This document shows positions 7,597 through 17,700 of a stretch of DNA of 64,000 nucleotides, piece after piece. Below the pieces are notes generated by a model that was not told the origin of the DNA, made no database searches, and worked only from the letters and a program-made list of their open reading frames with translations. The first letter of the stretch is position 1. The number at the start of each line of letters is the position of its first letter. Made by a program: the position numbers and the translations under genes. This stretch comes from UBA4479 sp963974935 (GTDB lineage Bacteria > Pseudomonadota > Alphaproteobacteria > Rhodospirillales > Casp-alpha2), in the NCBI GenBank assembly GCA_963974935.1, contig CAXBEV010000001.1, positions 1 to 64,000 on the forward strand. Direction: 5' to 3'.

Positions 7597-8892
7597 ATGT
7601 TTTCAGTGTATTCAGAAATCAAAGTCGTTCCGGATTTTTGTGCAGGGGAAGTTTTTTCGAGTTGGTTTCGTCGACTCGCTAATGCCCACGGCCTTAATGC
7701 GAAAGAGCTTTATTCGTTTTTAATGCCTGGCTCGCAATTGGCCTCATACGACCTTGATCGTCATTCCTGTGATGCGTTGATTGTTGGTCTGTCCAGCAAA
7801 GCGCAGATGAATGTAGACACCCTAAACCAATCGATGCTCAGAAAATGGGAAAGCTGTGTTACAGGCTCCGTTGGCCCAAGGGAAAAAATATGGTGGTTGG
7901 CTCCGGCAGGGCGAGACGCACGGAAAAGGTCTTTCGGTCAGCAGCTCTGCGTTGAGTGCATAAAAACAGACCAAACACCGTTCTATCGAGATTATTGGCG
8001 GCTAGGTTTTGTCACTACTTGCCCGGTGCATGGAAGTAATCTTCTTGATAGATGCGAATGCTGTGGCGAGCCAGTTCAGGTGCTATCCTCCACACAAATC
8101 GATCAAGCACACGAGGTGTGTTGGAACTGCGCTCATCACTATGGGAGCCAGGAATCTGCTTATCCCAAGAACTTACACATAGCACGTGCTCAAGCGAGTT
8201 TGCTCAGGATTGTTGCCGACAATTGGGCACCTTTGAGGGGGTACGGAAAACTTCATAGCGTCGTATACTTCAGGCTTCTTTATATTTTGATGCGTTTATT
8301 GATATCGGGGCGTTATGCAAAGACGTTACGTGAAGCTATCGATATGCATTCCGAGGCATTGCCAATTAGCGGCAAAGACCCGCCGCGTGTTAAGGAGGTT
8401 GAACATCTAAATCCGCAATATCGTGGTGCCGAAATTGCCCGCGCATGGTGGCTTACATTGGAATGGCCTAAGCGATTCGTTGACGTCTGTTCGTCTGCCG
8501 GTATCACGAGCAGGGATATTCTCAAGGGCAACAAGATCTATCCGTTTCCGCTAGAAAAGGTCGCACATGAGCATCTTTCAAGTCTGTTAGAAGTAGCGAA
8601 TGCAGATGAGGTTCGAGCAGCAATTAGCTTGCTCAAGAAAAAAGAAATTACCCCTACGCGGATTGAATTGGAAAAACTACTTGGTAAAAAGTTTAGTTGC
8701 GAAGTTGAAGGCATTGAGCCAGGTCGCGTGTGTGCGCGGTACGGTTCTAGCCGTTATTGGAAACTTGACGGGGTCTCGCCGGAGATTCGAGAGGCGGCGA
8801 AGAAAGCCGCAAAGCTATCCGGAGACAATATAGGGAGTTGGGTAGAAGATACTTTAAGAACCGCGCTTGAACAGCGTGAAAGCAGCTCTTAA
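7597..8892 (+). CDS. tniQ: TniQ family transposition target-selection protein
   Basis: 431 aa. The N-terminal half has the TniQ layout: FSSWFRRLANAHG near residues 20-35, and zinc-binding cysteine pairs (CVEC...CPVHGSNLLDRCECCGEP, then CWNCAHHYG) at about residues 127-190. In Tn7-like elements TniQ/TnsD proteins recognise the insertion site or link the transposase to a targeting complex. The C-terminal half is less conserved and may bind the attachment site. GGGG precedes ATG 7597. The gene is on the strand opposite to tnsA-tniA-tniB, and its stop overlaps the tniB stop tail to tail. The opposing orientation is unusual for this family. Confidence 0.85.
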   Translation: MFSVYSEIKVVPDFCAGEVFSSWFRRLANAHGLNAKELYSFLMPGSQLASYDLDRHSCDALIVGLSSKAQMNVDTLNQSMLRKWESCVTGSVGPREKIWWLAPAGRDARKRSFGQQLCVECIKTDQTPFYRDYWRLGFVTTCPVHGSNLLDRCECCGEPVQVLSSTQIDQAHEVCWNCAHHYGSQESAYPKNLHIARAQASLLRIVADNWAPLRGYGKLHSVVYFRLLYILMRLLISGRYAKTLREAIDMHSEALPISGKDPPRVKEVEHLNPQYRGAEIARAWWLTLEWPKRFVDVCSSAGITSRDILKGNKIYPFPLEKVAHEHLSSLLEVANADEVRAAISLLKKKEITPTRIELEKLLGKKFSCEVEGIEPGRVCARYGSSRYWKLDGVSPEIREAAKKAAKLSGDNIGSWVEDTLRTALEQRESSS

Positions 8893-9827
8893 GAATCCAT
8901 GGTTGATGCTTTTCTTCTTTCTTGAGGGGGCACCCAATCAAGATTCTCGATCAACTCTTGTTTGATGATGCCATCGTTATCTAACAAAGCTCTCTCAATC
9001 AGCTTACACATAAACTGCCATGCTTCACCTGTGAGCCCGTTGCATTTCGTATGAATAATTGAAAAAGCTTTTTTTCCGACAAGTGTCTCAGGGTTTTTTA
9101 CTCCTGCTCGAAGAGCAATTTGCCCAAGAAACTCCCCGAAATCTGTGTTTTTAGACCATTTTGGTAGTTTTGCTGGAGTAAATCGTGACCCCCATTGTTG
9201 GTCTGTTTGTAGTGCGTTCACAACATAGGGTGTGCCTACTGCGACAATGGATAACTGCAACTCATTGCTCAAATGCTTAAGCACATTCAAATAGACGGTT
9301 CGCTGGTTCGCTTTGCCAACAAGCATACTTTGCATCTCATCAACTATGAGCACGCGCGTTTTTAGACTTTCTAGGGTGCGAAGGACCAAATCTTGTTTCC
9401 TGGCAATGGTCCAACTGGGTGCAAAGATTGCGTGGGTCTCTCGAAGGATTGCAGAGTAAATTCCGCTGCCATCAGCGGTGGGGGGTGATTGGATATACAC
9501 GACCGATTGTTGGTTGGAGGTGTCGCCCTTTATTTCTACTTCATCTATCGCACGGACAAATTCTCTAACGAAAGAAGTTTTCCCAGAATTCGCGTCACCC
9601 GAGATAACGCAACTTGGAGGACGATCTGTTCTTGGATGATCATAGATTCTTTTAAGTTCACCCATGAGTTTCGTTGCGGCAGGATAATTGATCCAACAAG
9701 GCTTCCATATTCGAGCTCTGAGCTCATTCTTCTCATCTGTAAAATCCTGGCCGAACAAGTCACTTTGATTTTCTCGGATGGGATTTTTTGCATTACTGGC
9801 TTCCTGCATTAATCTATTTCCCGCCAT
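8889..9827 (-). CDS. tniB: TniB/TnsC-like AAA+ ATPase transposition regulator
   Basis: 312 aa. Walker A SGDANSGKTS lies near residues 80-90 and Walker B VLIVDEMQSM near 158-168, typical of TniB. This AAA+ ATPase forms filaments on target DNA, links TniQ to the transposase and mediates target immunity. ATG 9827 overlaps the transposase gene by 19 bp; ATG 9809, just after the transposase stop, is an alternative start. It forms an operon with tniA and tnsA. Its last codon overlaps that of convergent tniQ. Confidence 0.88.
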   Translation of the reverse strand: MAGNRLMQEASNAKNPIRENQSDLFGQDFTDEKNELRARIWKPCWINYPAATKLMGELKRIYDHPRTDRPPSCVISGDANSGKTSFVREFVRAIDEVEIKGDTSNQQSVVYIQSPPTADGSGIYSAILRETHAIFAPSWTIARKQDLVLRTLESLKTRVLIVDEMQSMLVGKANQRTVYLNVLKHLSNELQLSIVAVGTPYVVNALQTDQQWGSRFTPAKLPKWSKNTDFGEFLGQIALRAGVKNPETLVGKKAFSIIHTKCNGLTGEAWQFMCKLIERALLDNDGIIKQELIENLDWVPPQERRKASTMDS

Positions 9828-11683
9828 CTAGGGACTAAGACTACATTTGGAGATTGCTCATCGTCTGCGTCCAAATTCTCAGCTTCGTCAGTATTGTTGA
9901 CGATTAATCGAGGGCGCTGTTTCGGTTCAGTTTCAAGTCGAACAGCGTTATCCTTTTTTCGTTGCTGCGCGCGCCTAACCGCGGTGGTTTTTTTCTTTGC
10001 AGTTGAGACTTCGTGCTCGATGCTATCGTAGGTTCGAAAAATGAGTTCTTCGTCGATCTCAGATTGCCCCTTGTCTCGCAGCCTTTTGATGATGGCTCTA
10101 AGTTCCCAAACGGAGATCGACGGATATCCGGTATCGCGATACGGGATTTCAAAATATTCCTCTAGTTCCGGATCGAGGAAATAAATTCGCGAAATATCAT
10201 GAGGGTCTCGACGCACCGTAAATTTAACATTTTGGCCGCCTTTCTTCACACCGACCCACCGCTGCAAGATCTCAGATGAATAATTGATTCGATCCCAAGT
10301 TATGCCAGTTCGCTGAATCGATCTCTCAGCCAATGGAAGAAAGTCCAATGCAAAACGTTCGGGATCCTCTATTGTTGAGATAATGCCGCGGCCAGCTCTC
10401 TTGTCAGTCCCATTGATCCCCTCACGCCACTTTGAAAGAGGTGACTGACCAAGACTTGAATGTAACCGTTGATGGTAATCACCAACGATAAACAGCAATA
10501 AAATTCGCCGGGCCTCATCGAGCGTAATCGCTGCGCCCTCACGGGGATTGTTAATTCCTTTTTTGAGTATGTTCGAAAATGTCGTACCTGGAAGGCTATG
10601 CACACTTGTATTGATTGTGCCCATCATCCGTTCAATATGTGCGCCGTAATTGGGTGTATTTACTGGGCGGTAATCAATGTCGATCTTATGTTCTTCGCAT
10701 GCCTTGATGATGGTTGCGCTTTTAAAGTCTTTACCATTGTCAAAATGAAGTTTTCGCATCTTCCCCCAGACAGGCCACTCCCCCTCAATACCCAATTTGC
10801 TAATCATTACGTCTTTTTCTAAAACGCTATTCCGAATGCACATTCCGACAGAAAACGCACTTGGATGATCTAGAGACAAATACATCCCAGTTATCATTCG
10901 GCTGAAGCTATCAATGGCTAACGTTAGCCATGGTCGACTGATGGGTAAGCGGTCCTCATCGTCTACAAGCTCAAGATCAAGTTGCGTGTGATCAATCTGA
11001 ACGGTCGCCAAAGGAAAATCAGCATCAGGAAATTGACCCTTTACGAGGTCATATTTCTCACGAGAGGCTTTTTTCCCATCTCGTTTTTTACTGACTTCTC
11101 TGAGATCAAGCGCCTTGATGCGTTCTCGGATCGTGTTATCTGCTGGCTTCTTCTGATTGGCTTTTTTACACAGTCTCGCCACTTCCTTGATCACAGCTTT
11201 TTGGGTGCCACGTTGTTTTGTCAGATATTTTGATTTGATGGCTTCCGTAATAATTTTTTCGACTGATTTCGATAACTTTCCGCCGCGCTTATTTGAGTTA
11301 TTCGGGACTAAACTACTCAACGTGCCAGTACTCTGGTGTCTGTCGATCCAACGAATTATTGTACGAGTGGCGACATCGAATTTTGCTGCTTGCTCTGCAA
11401 TTATTTTATGTTTCTTTGTGGGGGTCTCTAGTACCGGCCTGATAACCTCATACCTGAACTTTGCTATTTTCCATTGAGCATCCGTAAAGCTCTCTATTGG
11501 ACGGGTGGTTTTTTCGCCTTTTTGTTTTCGTTTTTTCAGTTCGCGGATATGTGCTGAGACAATGTCGCCGTCACTTCGAACACGGACTAAAACCTTATCA
11601 ATATCGGTTTGACTGATAATTTCGCATTCCATACCTCGTAGGTAGAACGTCTCACCAATATTGTATGAAATTGTTAAAGACAT
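9809..11683 (-). CDS. tniA: TniA/TnsB-type DDE transposase (Mu transposase family)
   Basis: 624 aa. An N-terminal helix-turn-helix region (about 60-200) binds transposon ends. The retroviral integrase-type core contains the three catalytic acids: D in VQIDHTQLD, D in LHFDNGKDF and E in GAHIERMMGT. A Mu-type C-terminal beta-barrel region follows, and then a basic tail, presumably contacting TniB. It catalyses strand transfer of the element. It lies directly downstream of tnsA (9-bp gap) and overlaps tniB, so the three act as one operon. The presence of tnsA suggests cut-and-paste rather than replicative movement. Confidence 0.9.
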   Translation of the reverse strand: MSLTISYNIGETFYLRGMECEIISQTDIDKVLVRVRSDGDIVSAHIRELKKRKQKGEKTTRPIESFTDAQWKIAKFRYEVIRPVLETPTKKHKIIAEQAAKFDVATRTIIRWIDRHQSTGTLSSLVPNNSNKRGGKLSKSVEKIITEAIKSKYLTKQRGTQKAVIKEVARLCKKANQKKPADNTIRERIKALDLREVSKKRDGKKASREKYDLVKGQFPDADFPLATVQIDHTQLDLELVDDEDRLPISRPWLTLAIDSFSRMITGMYLSLDHPSAFSVGMCIRNSVLEKDVMISKLGIEGEWPVWGKMRKLHFDNGKDFKSATIIKACEEHKIDIDYRPVNTPNYGAHIERMMGTINTSVHSLPGTTFSNILKKGINNPREGAAITLDEARRILLLFIVGDYHQRLHSSLGQSPLSKWREGINGTDKRAGRGIISTIEDPERFALDFLPLAERSIQRTGITWDRINYSSEILQRWVGVKKGGQNVKFTVRRDPHDISRIYFLDPELEEYFEIPYRDTGYPSISVWELRAIIKRLRDKGQSEIDEELIFRTYDSIEHEVSTAKKKTTAVRRAQQRKKDNAVRLETEPKQRPRLIVNNTDEAENLDADDEQSPNVVLVPRWREID

Positions 11684-11692
11684 ATCTCTAAA

Positions 11693-12322
11693 TCACCTTG
11701 CGAGGCGGAGCATTGTTTGAGGACAAATCTTTGTATTCAAATCGAAAGTAATTTCTTTATTCGCTACCAAATTCCAAACAACGGGCAGCCCTAAAGCTCG
11801 ATCCTCTTTGTAAGGCCAAAGAGTTTCGAGGAGTGACTGTAGCTTGACGGGTTGAAGTGAAGAAAGTGTTTCAATGACGAATTGCTTTGTTTCAGCGTCT
11901 GTATCTGCGTTCCGAAACATTTGAAGAAAATGTGCATTTTCAAGCCTGGGGCCTCGAATTTCCTTCTCAGTCCAAATCTCAAATTTCCAGCCCTTCTGTG
12001 AAGCGAAATCAGATGCTGCCTGAATTTTAGATTTTAGAATGTCTGCAACTCTGTTCGACGGTTTAACTTCCACCAGAAGGGCTTGCTGCCCTGGGCGAGT
12101 AACTAGAAAGTCCGGCGTATACTTTCGGGCCTTGCTGTCCTCGTCAGTGTATTCTATCCGAACAGGTTGTTCTTCAATCTGAGCGTTCGGATATTCGAAG
12201 CGCATAAGTGCAACAAAATCTGACTCCAGTTTAGACTCGGAAGCTACGGATCGGTGCCCGTTTCGAACCGCACGTCTGCCCGTTACACTGGTATGGCTAT
12301 TTGGTATCCGGCGAACTGGCAT
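11693..12322 (-). CDS. tnsA: TnsA-like endonuclease of a Tn7-like transposon
   Basis: 209 aa from ATG 12322 (TTG 12328 is possible). It has the PD-(D/E)xK nuclease pattern of the TnsA N-terminal domain: an upstream E in ESKLESDF, D in YTPDFLV and the E-x-K of LLVEVKPSN. TnsA cuts the non-transferred strands at the element ends, allowing full excision together with TnsB. The C-terminal part (about 120-209) would be the TnsC/DNA contact domain. First gene of the tnsA-tniA-tniB operon. A TATAAT box ends only 5 bases before the ATG, so the mRNA may have almost no leader. Confidence 0.8.
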   Translation of the reverse strand: MPVRRIPNSHTSVTGRRAVRNGHRSVASESKLESDFVALMRFEYPNAQIEEQPVRIEYTDEDSKARKYTPDFLVTRPGQQALLVEVKPSNRVADILKSKIQAASDFASQKGWKFEIWTEKEIRGPRLENAHFLQMFRNADTDAETKQFVIETLSSLQPVKLQSLLETLWPYKEDRALGLPVVWNLVANKEITFDLNTKICPQTMLRLAR

Positions 12323-12327
12323 AACCA

Positions 12328-12350
12328 ATTATACCGTATGTGGTAGTATC
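12328..12350 (-). promoter_or_regulatory. Promoter of tnsA with -10 box almost touching the start codon
   Basis: On the minus strand a perfect TATAAT (12328-12333) is followed by TGGTT and then ATG 12322, so initiation about 7 bases downstream gives a leaderless or near-leaderless mRNA. An imperfect dyad (ATACTACC / GGTATAAT, 6 of 8 matches) covers the -10 and upstream bases, which could allow repression. The -35 region is poor. Between here and the sspA stop (12602) about 250 bp hold no recognisable gene. Confidence 0.45.
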
Positions 12351-12601
12351 GTCTATTGTTTTGATGCATATTTATGTGAATGAAAGATTCAGGCGGTATT
12401 CAACAAAATGACTGTGCCGTTGCAGCTTAATATCTAGAAGAGTTTCTATAAGGTGTCTTTGATCTGATCTTAATTCTGAATAGCCAGACAAAACGCGAGT
12501 CCTCGAGAAAATAGCACGAACAAGTCATTTTTGATGATATATGATTTACGGTCAGCTGGCTTTGGTGGCGAGAAAATTCGTTTGGGAGAAGATCAAATTT
12601 G

Positions 12602-13741
12602 TCACTCGTCTAAGAGAAGGTTCAGTATTATCGCAACCGCCTGATCGACTTGTTTACAATCAGAAAATCGACCGAAGCTAAAACGAATGCACTCCGACGC
12701 GAAACTTCGCTCGTGGCCCATGGCTTGAATTACACGGGAAGGTTCGATAGTGCCGGATGAACATGCAGATTGCGTCGAGGCAGCAATAAAGGGTTGTAGC
12801 CGAGCCAAAAGATCCGCGGCGTCTTGCCCTGGAAACCGCATGAGCGCATTTCCAGGATGACGTTGCTCGAGTGAGCCGACCAAGCTGGCCAAATTTTTTT
12901 CCTTTAGAGATTTGATGAAGCGGTCTCGGATCGCAGCGATACGCTCCCGCTCGAAATTGCCATACTCGGAAACAAGTCGGCAAGCTTCACCAAAGCCTAC
13001 AATTAGTTCCGTTGGCATAGTGCCGCCCCGACGCCCGCCTTGTTGTCCTGCTCCATAAATCACTGGCGTAATAGATTCGGACATACCCGGTCCTGTCAGC
13101 AGCGCCCCAACCCCTTTTGGTCCATAGATCTTATGGGAAGAGACGGTGGCAAAAGCGATGTTGAGATCGAGCAGGTCGATATCTATTGCGAGGGGCGCTT
13201 GCGAGAGATCTGCATGGAACAGCACGCCGTTTGTCTGGCATATATCGGAAATGGTCTTGAGATCTGCGATGGCCCCATTCTCATTGTTGACACCGACAAT
13301 GGATACTAGTGCGGTATTGTCGCTGATCATCGCGCTAAGGCAAACCGGATCCGGGGCGCCACGTTCATCAAGAGGGATGTGTCGAGCCGTCAAATGGCTT
13401 TGTGCGGCTTCATTGAGAATCGATCCATGATCTGCTGCGCCGATCAGGAGATCCGTACACTGTGAATGGGCTGCTATCGCCTCTGCGGTGCGTATCGCAA
13501 CCGTATTAGCTTCGCTCGCGCCCGACGTGAAGATTACGTCATCCCCTTGAAGACCAAAGAGTTTTCCGACTTGATCCGCAGCCATTTTGATCGCTGCGGC
13601 GGCACGCCATCCAAGCGTATGATCGGCCGCGTGCGGGTTAGCAAAACACGTAGCTGACGCCACTTGCATAATCTGCATAACACGTTCGTCCATCGGCGTG
13701 GATGCCTGATAGTCGAGATAGATGGTTTCTCCAACTTGCAT
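12602..13741 (-). CDS. sspA: Cysteine desulfurase SspA (DndA/IscS-like)
   Basis: 379 aa, class V PLP aminotransferase fold. The start is ATG 13741, preceded by GAGGG, giving YLDYQASTPMD at the N-terminus. SSHKIYGPKGVGAL contains the PLP lysine. The active-site cysteine loop is STQSACSSGT near residue 325. SspA draws sulfur from cysteine and passes it to SspD for single-strand phosphorothioation of DNA. It is divergent from sspB across a 77-bp region with a strong inverted repeat. A general IscS/NifS role is possible, but the neighbourhood argues for SspA. Confidence 0.85.
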   Translation of the reverse strand: MQVGETIYLDYQASTPMDERVMQIMQVASATCFANPHAADHTLGWRAAAAIKMAADQVGKLFGLQGDDVIFTSGASEANTVAIRTAEAIAAHSQCTDLLIGAADHGSILNEAAQSHLTARHIPLDERGAPDPVCLSAMISDNTALVSIVGVNNENGAIADLKTISDICQTNGVLFHADLSQAPLAIDIDLLDLNIAFATVSSHKIYGPKGVGALLTGPGMSESITPVIYGAGQQGGRRGGTMPTELIVGFGEACRLVSEYGNFERERIAAIRDRFIKSLKEKNLASLVGSLEQRHPGNALMRFPGQDAADLLARLQPFIAASTQSACSSGTIEPSRVIQAMGHERSFASECIRFSFGRFSDCKQVDQAVAIILNLLLDE

Positions 13742-13751
13742 AATACCCTCA

Positions 13752-13774
13752 GTGCTGGACGATATATCCAGCAC
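13752..13774. promoter_or_regulatory. Operator-like inverted repeat between sspA and sspB
   Basis: GTGCTGGA (13752-13759) and TCCAGCAC (13767-13774) are perfect inverted 8-mers around a 7-bp AT-rich centre. A third half-site, TGCTGGA, lies at 13792-13798, and an imperfect partner, CCCCAG, overlaps the sspB ribosome binding site (AGGAGG 13809-13814). TATAAC at 13779-13784 is a possible -10 for sspB. A single regulator bound here could control both divergent transcripts. No obvious dedicated regulator gene is adjacent. Confidence 0.5.
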
Positions 13775-13818
13775 CTTGTATAACTTTTTCATGCTGGATG
13801 CTATCCCCAGGAGGTCAA

Positions 13819-14757
13819 ATGAGCCCATACGGGTTGAAGAATGAAGAATATCGGCCATGCTTTTCGGGGCATGAGACCTTCCCACTGCGTTACGGGTGGT
13901 TGCAGAAAGCTTTTGTCGCGGTCAAGAAGGCAGCATCGCCGAAGGATGCGGTCCATGTCTTTCGTGATCCCGAGTCGATTGCGCGTTTCGGCGTTGGTCG
14001 CAACATGGTCGGTGCGATCAGATATTGGGCGACAGGTGCTGGAATCCTTGAAGAAACGAATGAAGGTCTCGAGATCACATGGCTCGGTGATATGCTTTTT
14101 GGCGATCAAGGAACGGACCCATATCTCGAGGAAGACGCGTCCCTTTGGCTACTCCATTGGTATATTGCAGGGCGTCCCCGATTAACGTCTGCTTTTTGGC
14201 TTTTTAATGAGTTTAGGGGTGGCAGCTTTGTCAGGCAGGACGCAGTTGCCTCTCTGTTAAAGATAGCTCAGGAGTGTACATGGAGCAGGGTTGCCTCAAC
14301 GACCGTAGACCGGGATATTCAATGCCTGCTCAGAACCTATATCGGAGGTCGCGGCTCAAGCGAGGCGGGAGAGTCGATGCTTGCCGAGCTCGGACTGATA
14401 CGGCCGGTGGATAAACAGCGCTCGCGCTTGTCGCGAGGGCGCAAGCCAACCCTACCTGACGCAATTTTTCTCTATTGCCTCAATGAGTTCTGGGACAACT
14501 TCGCCGCTGGCCAGGCTACGATGTCATTTGAGAACGCCGCATATATGCCGGGTTCTCCGGGACGGGTATTTCTTTTAGATGAAGAGGATATAGTTGATAG
14601 GCTTGAGCGGCTTGAAGGCTTTTCCGACAAAACCTTGACCTGGTCCGAAACCGCTGGATTACGGCAGATCATCCGCAACAAGAATCGTTCTAAAAAGCAG
14701 GAGCGCTACGCTCTTTACAATGCATTGTTGAGAGATCGCATGCAGGTGGCCGTATGA
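13819..14757 (+). CDS. sspB: SspB, DUF4007 phosphorothioation protein
   Basis: 312 aa from ATG 13819, fixed by a perfect AGGAGG 4 bases upstream. The start SPYGLKNEEY...FSGHETFPLRYGWLQKA is the DUF4007 signature. In SspABCD systems SspB is the DNA-nicking component that makes the entry site for sulfur on one strand. Its stop overlaps the sspC start (ATGA). A helix-turn-helix-like C-terminal half follows the F/W-rich N-terminal domain. The identification rests on the DUF4007 pattern plus its position beside the desulfurase, ATPase and PAPS-reductase-like genes. Confidence 0.8.
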   Translation: MSPYGLKNEEYRPCFSGHETFPLRYGWLQKAFVAVKKAASPKDAVHVFRDPESIARFGVGRNMVGAIRYWATGAGILEETNEGLEITWLGDMLFGDQGTDPYLEEDASLWLLHWYIAGRPRLTSAFWLFNEFRGGSFVRQDAVASLLKIAQECTWSRVASTTVDRDIQCLLRTYIGGRGSSEAGESMLAELGLIRPVDKQRSRLSRGRKPTLPDAIFLYCLNEFWDNFAAGQATMSFENAAYMPGSPGRVFLLDEEDIVDRLERLEGFSDKTLTWSETAGLRQIIRNKNRSKKQERYALYNALLRDRMQVAV

Positions 14758-17700
14758 TAAATCCTGTTGCAATCAGACCAAGATTTAGGCGTTCAGTTCG
14801 GATTGACACCGATTATGCTACGGCGGCGGCGATTGACGGATTCCATTGCCCGGCGTCGTTCCAAGCAGCTGTGATGTTCATGGCCGCTCATGTGGCGGAT
14901 ACCGAACAAGGCGCTTTTACTTGGACTGGTCCATACGGCGGCGGCAAGTCAAGTCTAGCACTTGCGATTGCGTGTCTTTTTGGGGCTCCCAAGCCTGTTC
15001 GTGACAATGCGGCAACCTTGTTTGGCGATAAGGTCATCGAGGCTTTGAAATCCGCACTGCCCTATTTTCCGACACGTTGGGACGTCTTGGCGCTGGTCAC
15101 AGAACGCCGCTCGATTGCGGTGCAACTTTCTGATCTTTTGGATATTCCCCGCGGATTAAATTCATCCACAATTCTCAAAGAGCTTGAAGGAAGGACAAAA
15201 GAGCGCGGCTTACTTATCATTATGGATGAGCTCGGTCGAGGATTGGAGGCTGCTGCGGATGGTGATGGCGACCTCAGTCTTCTCCAGGATATTGCAGAAC
15301 TTGCGGCCCGCAGCCAAGGAAAGTTGATCTTTCTCGGCATTCTGCACCAAGCCTTTGAGGAATACGCAGAACGGCTTGGTCTCAAGGCCCGGGAATCTTG
15401 GGCTAAGATCCAGGGCAGGTTTGTCGACATCTCAATCACCGTTTCGCTCGAAGAGACCATTGAACTAATTGGCGAGGCGCTTGGTCACCAACGCTCGGGT
15501 CGCAAGGCGATGTCTCTGGCCGAAGACTGTGTCACGCAGTTACGTCCGGCTCGTAAGAAATCAGAAGCTAAGCGGATGGCCACCAAACTCGCACGAGCAG
15601 CGCCGCTTCATCCCCTGACCGCTTGCTTGGTCGGACCAATGTCTCGACGCCGTTTTGGGCAGAACCAGCGGAGCGTTTTTTCGTTTCTTAGTTCGTCCGA
15701 GCCTTTCGGTCTTCAGGATGCGCTTACGAAAGAAGCGATCAATGGCTTTTATCCACCTCATCTGCTTTGGAACTACCTGCAGGCCAACTTTGAAGCGGCC
15801 ATTTTATCTTCGCCGGATGGGCGCCGGTGGACATTGGCACACGACGTTCTTGAGCGATGCGTGGCGCGTGGTGCGAGTGATGTTGAGCAACAAGTTTTAA
15901 AGACGATAGCTGTCTTCGAGCTGCTTAAGGATCGGTCTGGTCTTGCTGCTCATGCCGATACAATCGCATTGGCTCTAAATGAGATCGACCGTGCTCAGAT
16001 TGAAACTGCGTTGGTGCGACTCGAGCAACAATCAGAAATCGTCTTCCGAAAGCATGCGGACATTTATGTGCTTTATGCTGGGTCAGATTTTGATGTTGAG
16101 ATGCGACTAGCAGAGGTTCTTTCCGAAACGATAGAAACCGATCTCAATTTAGTTCGTGCGTTGGCCGATCTTCAACCAATGCTGGCCAAGCGCCACTATG
16201 AAGAAACTGGCGCAATGCGTTGGTTCGAAGTGTCAATCGAGCCGGTCTCCGAGTTGGAGGTTTTTAGTCCACCTAAGTATGCTCAAGACGTAATCGGTCG
16301 AATAATCTTCGCTTTGCCCCTGAAAGGTGAAGGTCCGGAAGAGGCCGAAAGCTCCTATAAACGGGCTGTGGGTGCCCACAAGACTTTCCCCTTGATCATC
16401 GGCCATCATGCTCATGCCGACAGACTTCTGGTCCTGACAAGGGAACTCGCGGGACTGAACGATCTCGAGGCAAGGTTTCCGGAACTAAGAGGGGATCCCG
16501 TTGCTCGGCGAGAAATCGATGCTCGGATTGCTGAGGTTCGTCAGAATCTTGAGGATATGCTGCATGGTTTGATTAGTGAATGTCTTTGGTACGAGGTCGG
16601 CCAGGAACCACGACGACTGACCAAACGTTTACTGAACGACCGACTATCAACGCTGGCTGACGAGATATTCTGCGACACTCCACTCATTCGTAATGAGTTG
16701 CTGAACTGTTCAGAACCATCCTCGAACGCAGTCAGTGCTCGCACCAAACTCATGAAACGAATGGTGATACGAGCTTCCGATCCAGATCTGGGGTTTGAAG
16801 GTAAAAATTACCCTGCCGAACGAGGGCTCTATATTTCACTTCTACAAGAGACAGGGATTCACGCCGGAGGAATGTATCGCGTACCGGCCAAAGGCGACGT
16901 GTTGCGCCCCCTATGGCGAGAGGCAGACCGCTTACTTGCGACCTCTGAAGGTGGCATCGTCACCGCGGAAGAAGTGATCCACGCTTGGGGCAAAAGCCCG
17001 ATTGGGCTGAAAGCTGGCCTCGGCCTCGTGTACGTGGTGGCGTACATTCTTTCCCGTCGTGATAGCGTTGCGGTTTACGGCGAAGGTATCTTTCAGAGCA
17101 GTTTCAATGAGCTTTGCGTTGAGTTCCTAGCGCGGTCTGCCAAGGATATTGGCCTGCGCCGTGTAGAGATGGAGGGTTTCATAGGTGACACGCTTGAAGT
17201 GCTTGGCGGCTTGTTGAAGCATAGCAAGTCTGCGGAGCCCCTCATCGTTGCGCGTAGCATAATCGGCGAGTTCGATGCGCTTGTCCCTTGGACTGCAAGA
17301 ACTCAATCACTCTCTCCTCAAACGCTGCGGGTGAGGGAGATCCTCAAGCGAGCAAGTGATCCGAACAAGCTTTTGTTTGAAGATTTGCCGCGCCTGACTG
17401 AGCCGCTTACTGATGGCAGTTATGACCCGAATGCAACAGCTGTTCTTCTCAGAGATGCGCTGGCGGAAATGCGAGCGGCTTACCCAAAAGTTCTCGATGA
17501 GCTAAAGGATTTGATTTTGAGAGAACTTGATGTGCGCGGCCAGAGCGACTTAGCTTTGAAAGACTTGCGCGATAGAGCAGATAACATTCGGCATATTGGC
17601 GGCGATTTGCGTCTGGAGGCTTTTGTCGGGAGGCTGACGCAGTTTCATGGCACGCGCGAGGATATGGAAGGAATTGCTGGAGTGGCGGTCAACAAGTTAC

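Noticed and set aside
7455..7682. 75-codon frame upstream of tniQ
   Set aside because: It overlaps the start of tniQ in another frame and lies over the predicted tniQ leader; no supporting ribosome binding site.
7597..12328. CRISPR-associated transposon
   Set aside because: No CRISPR repeats, Cas6/7/8 or Cas12 genes are found near the tns genes, so TniQ-directed insertion is more likely.
12586..12602. AAATTTGTCA near the end of sspA, in the right orientation for the opposite end of the element at 25878-25943
   Set aside because: Only one copy is present, it overlaps the sspA stop codon, and no further repeats or terminal TGT pattern follow within 250 bp.
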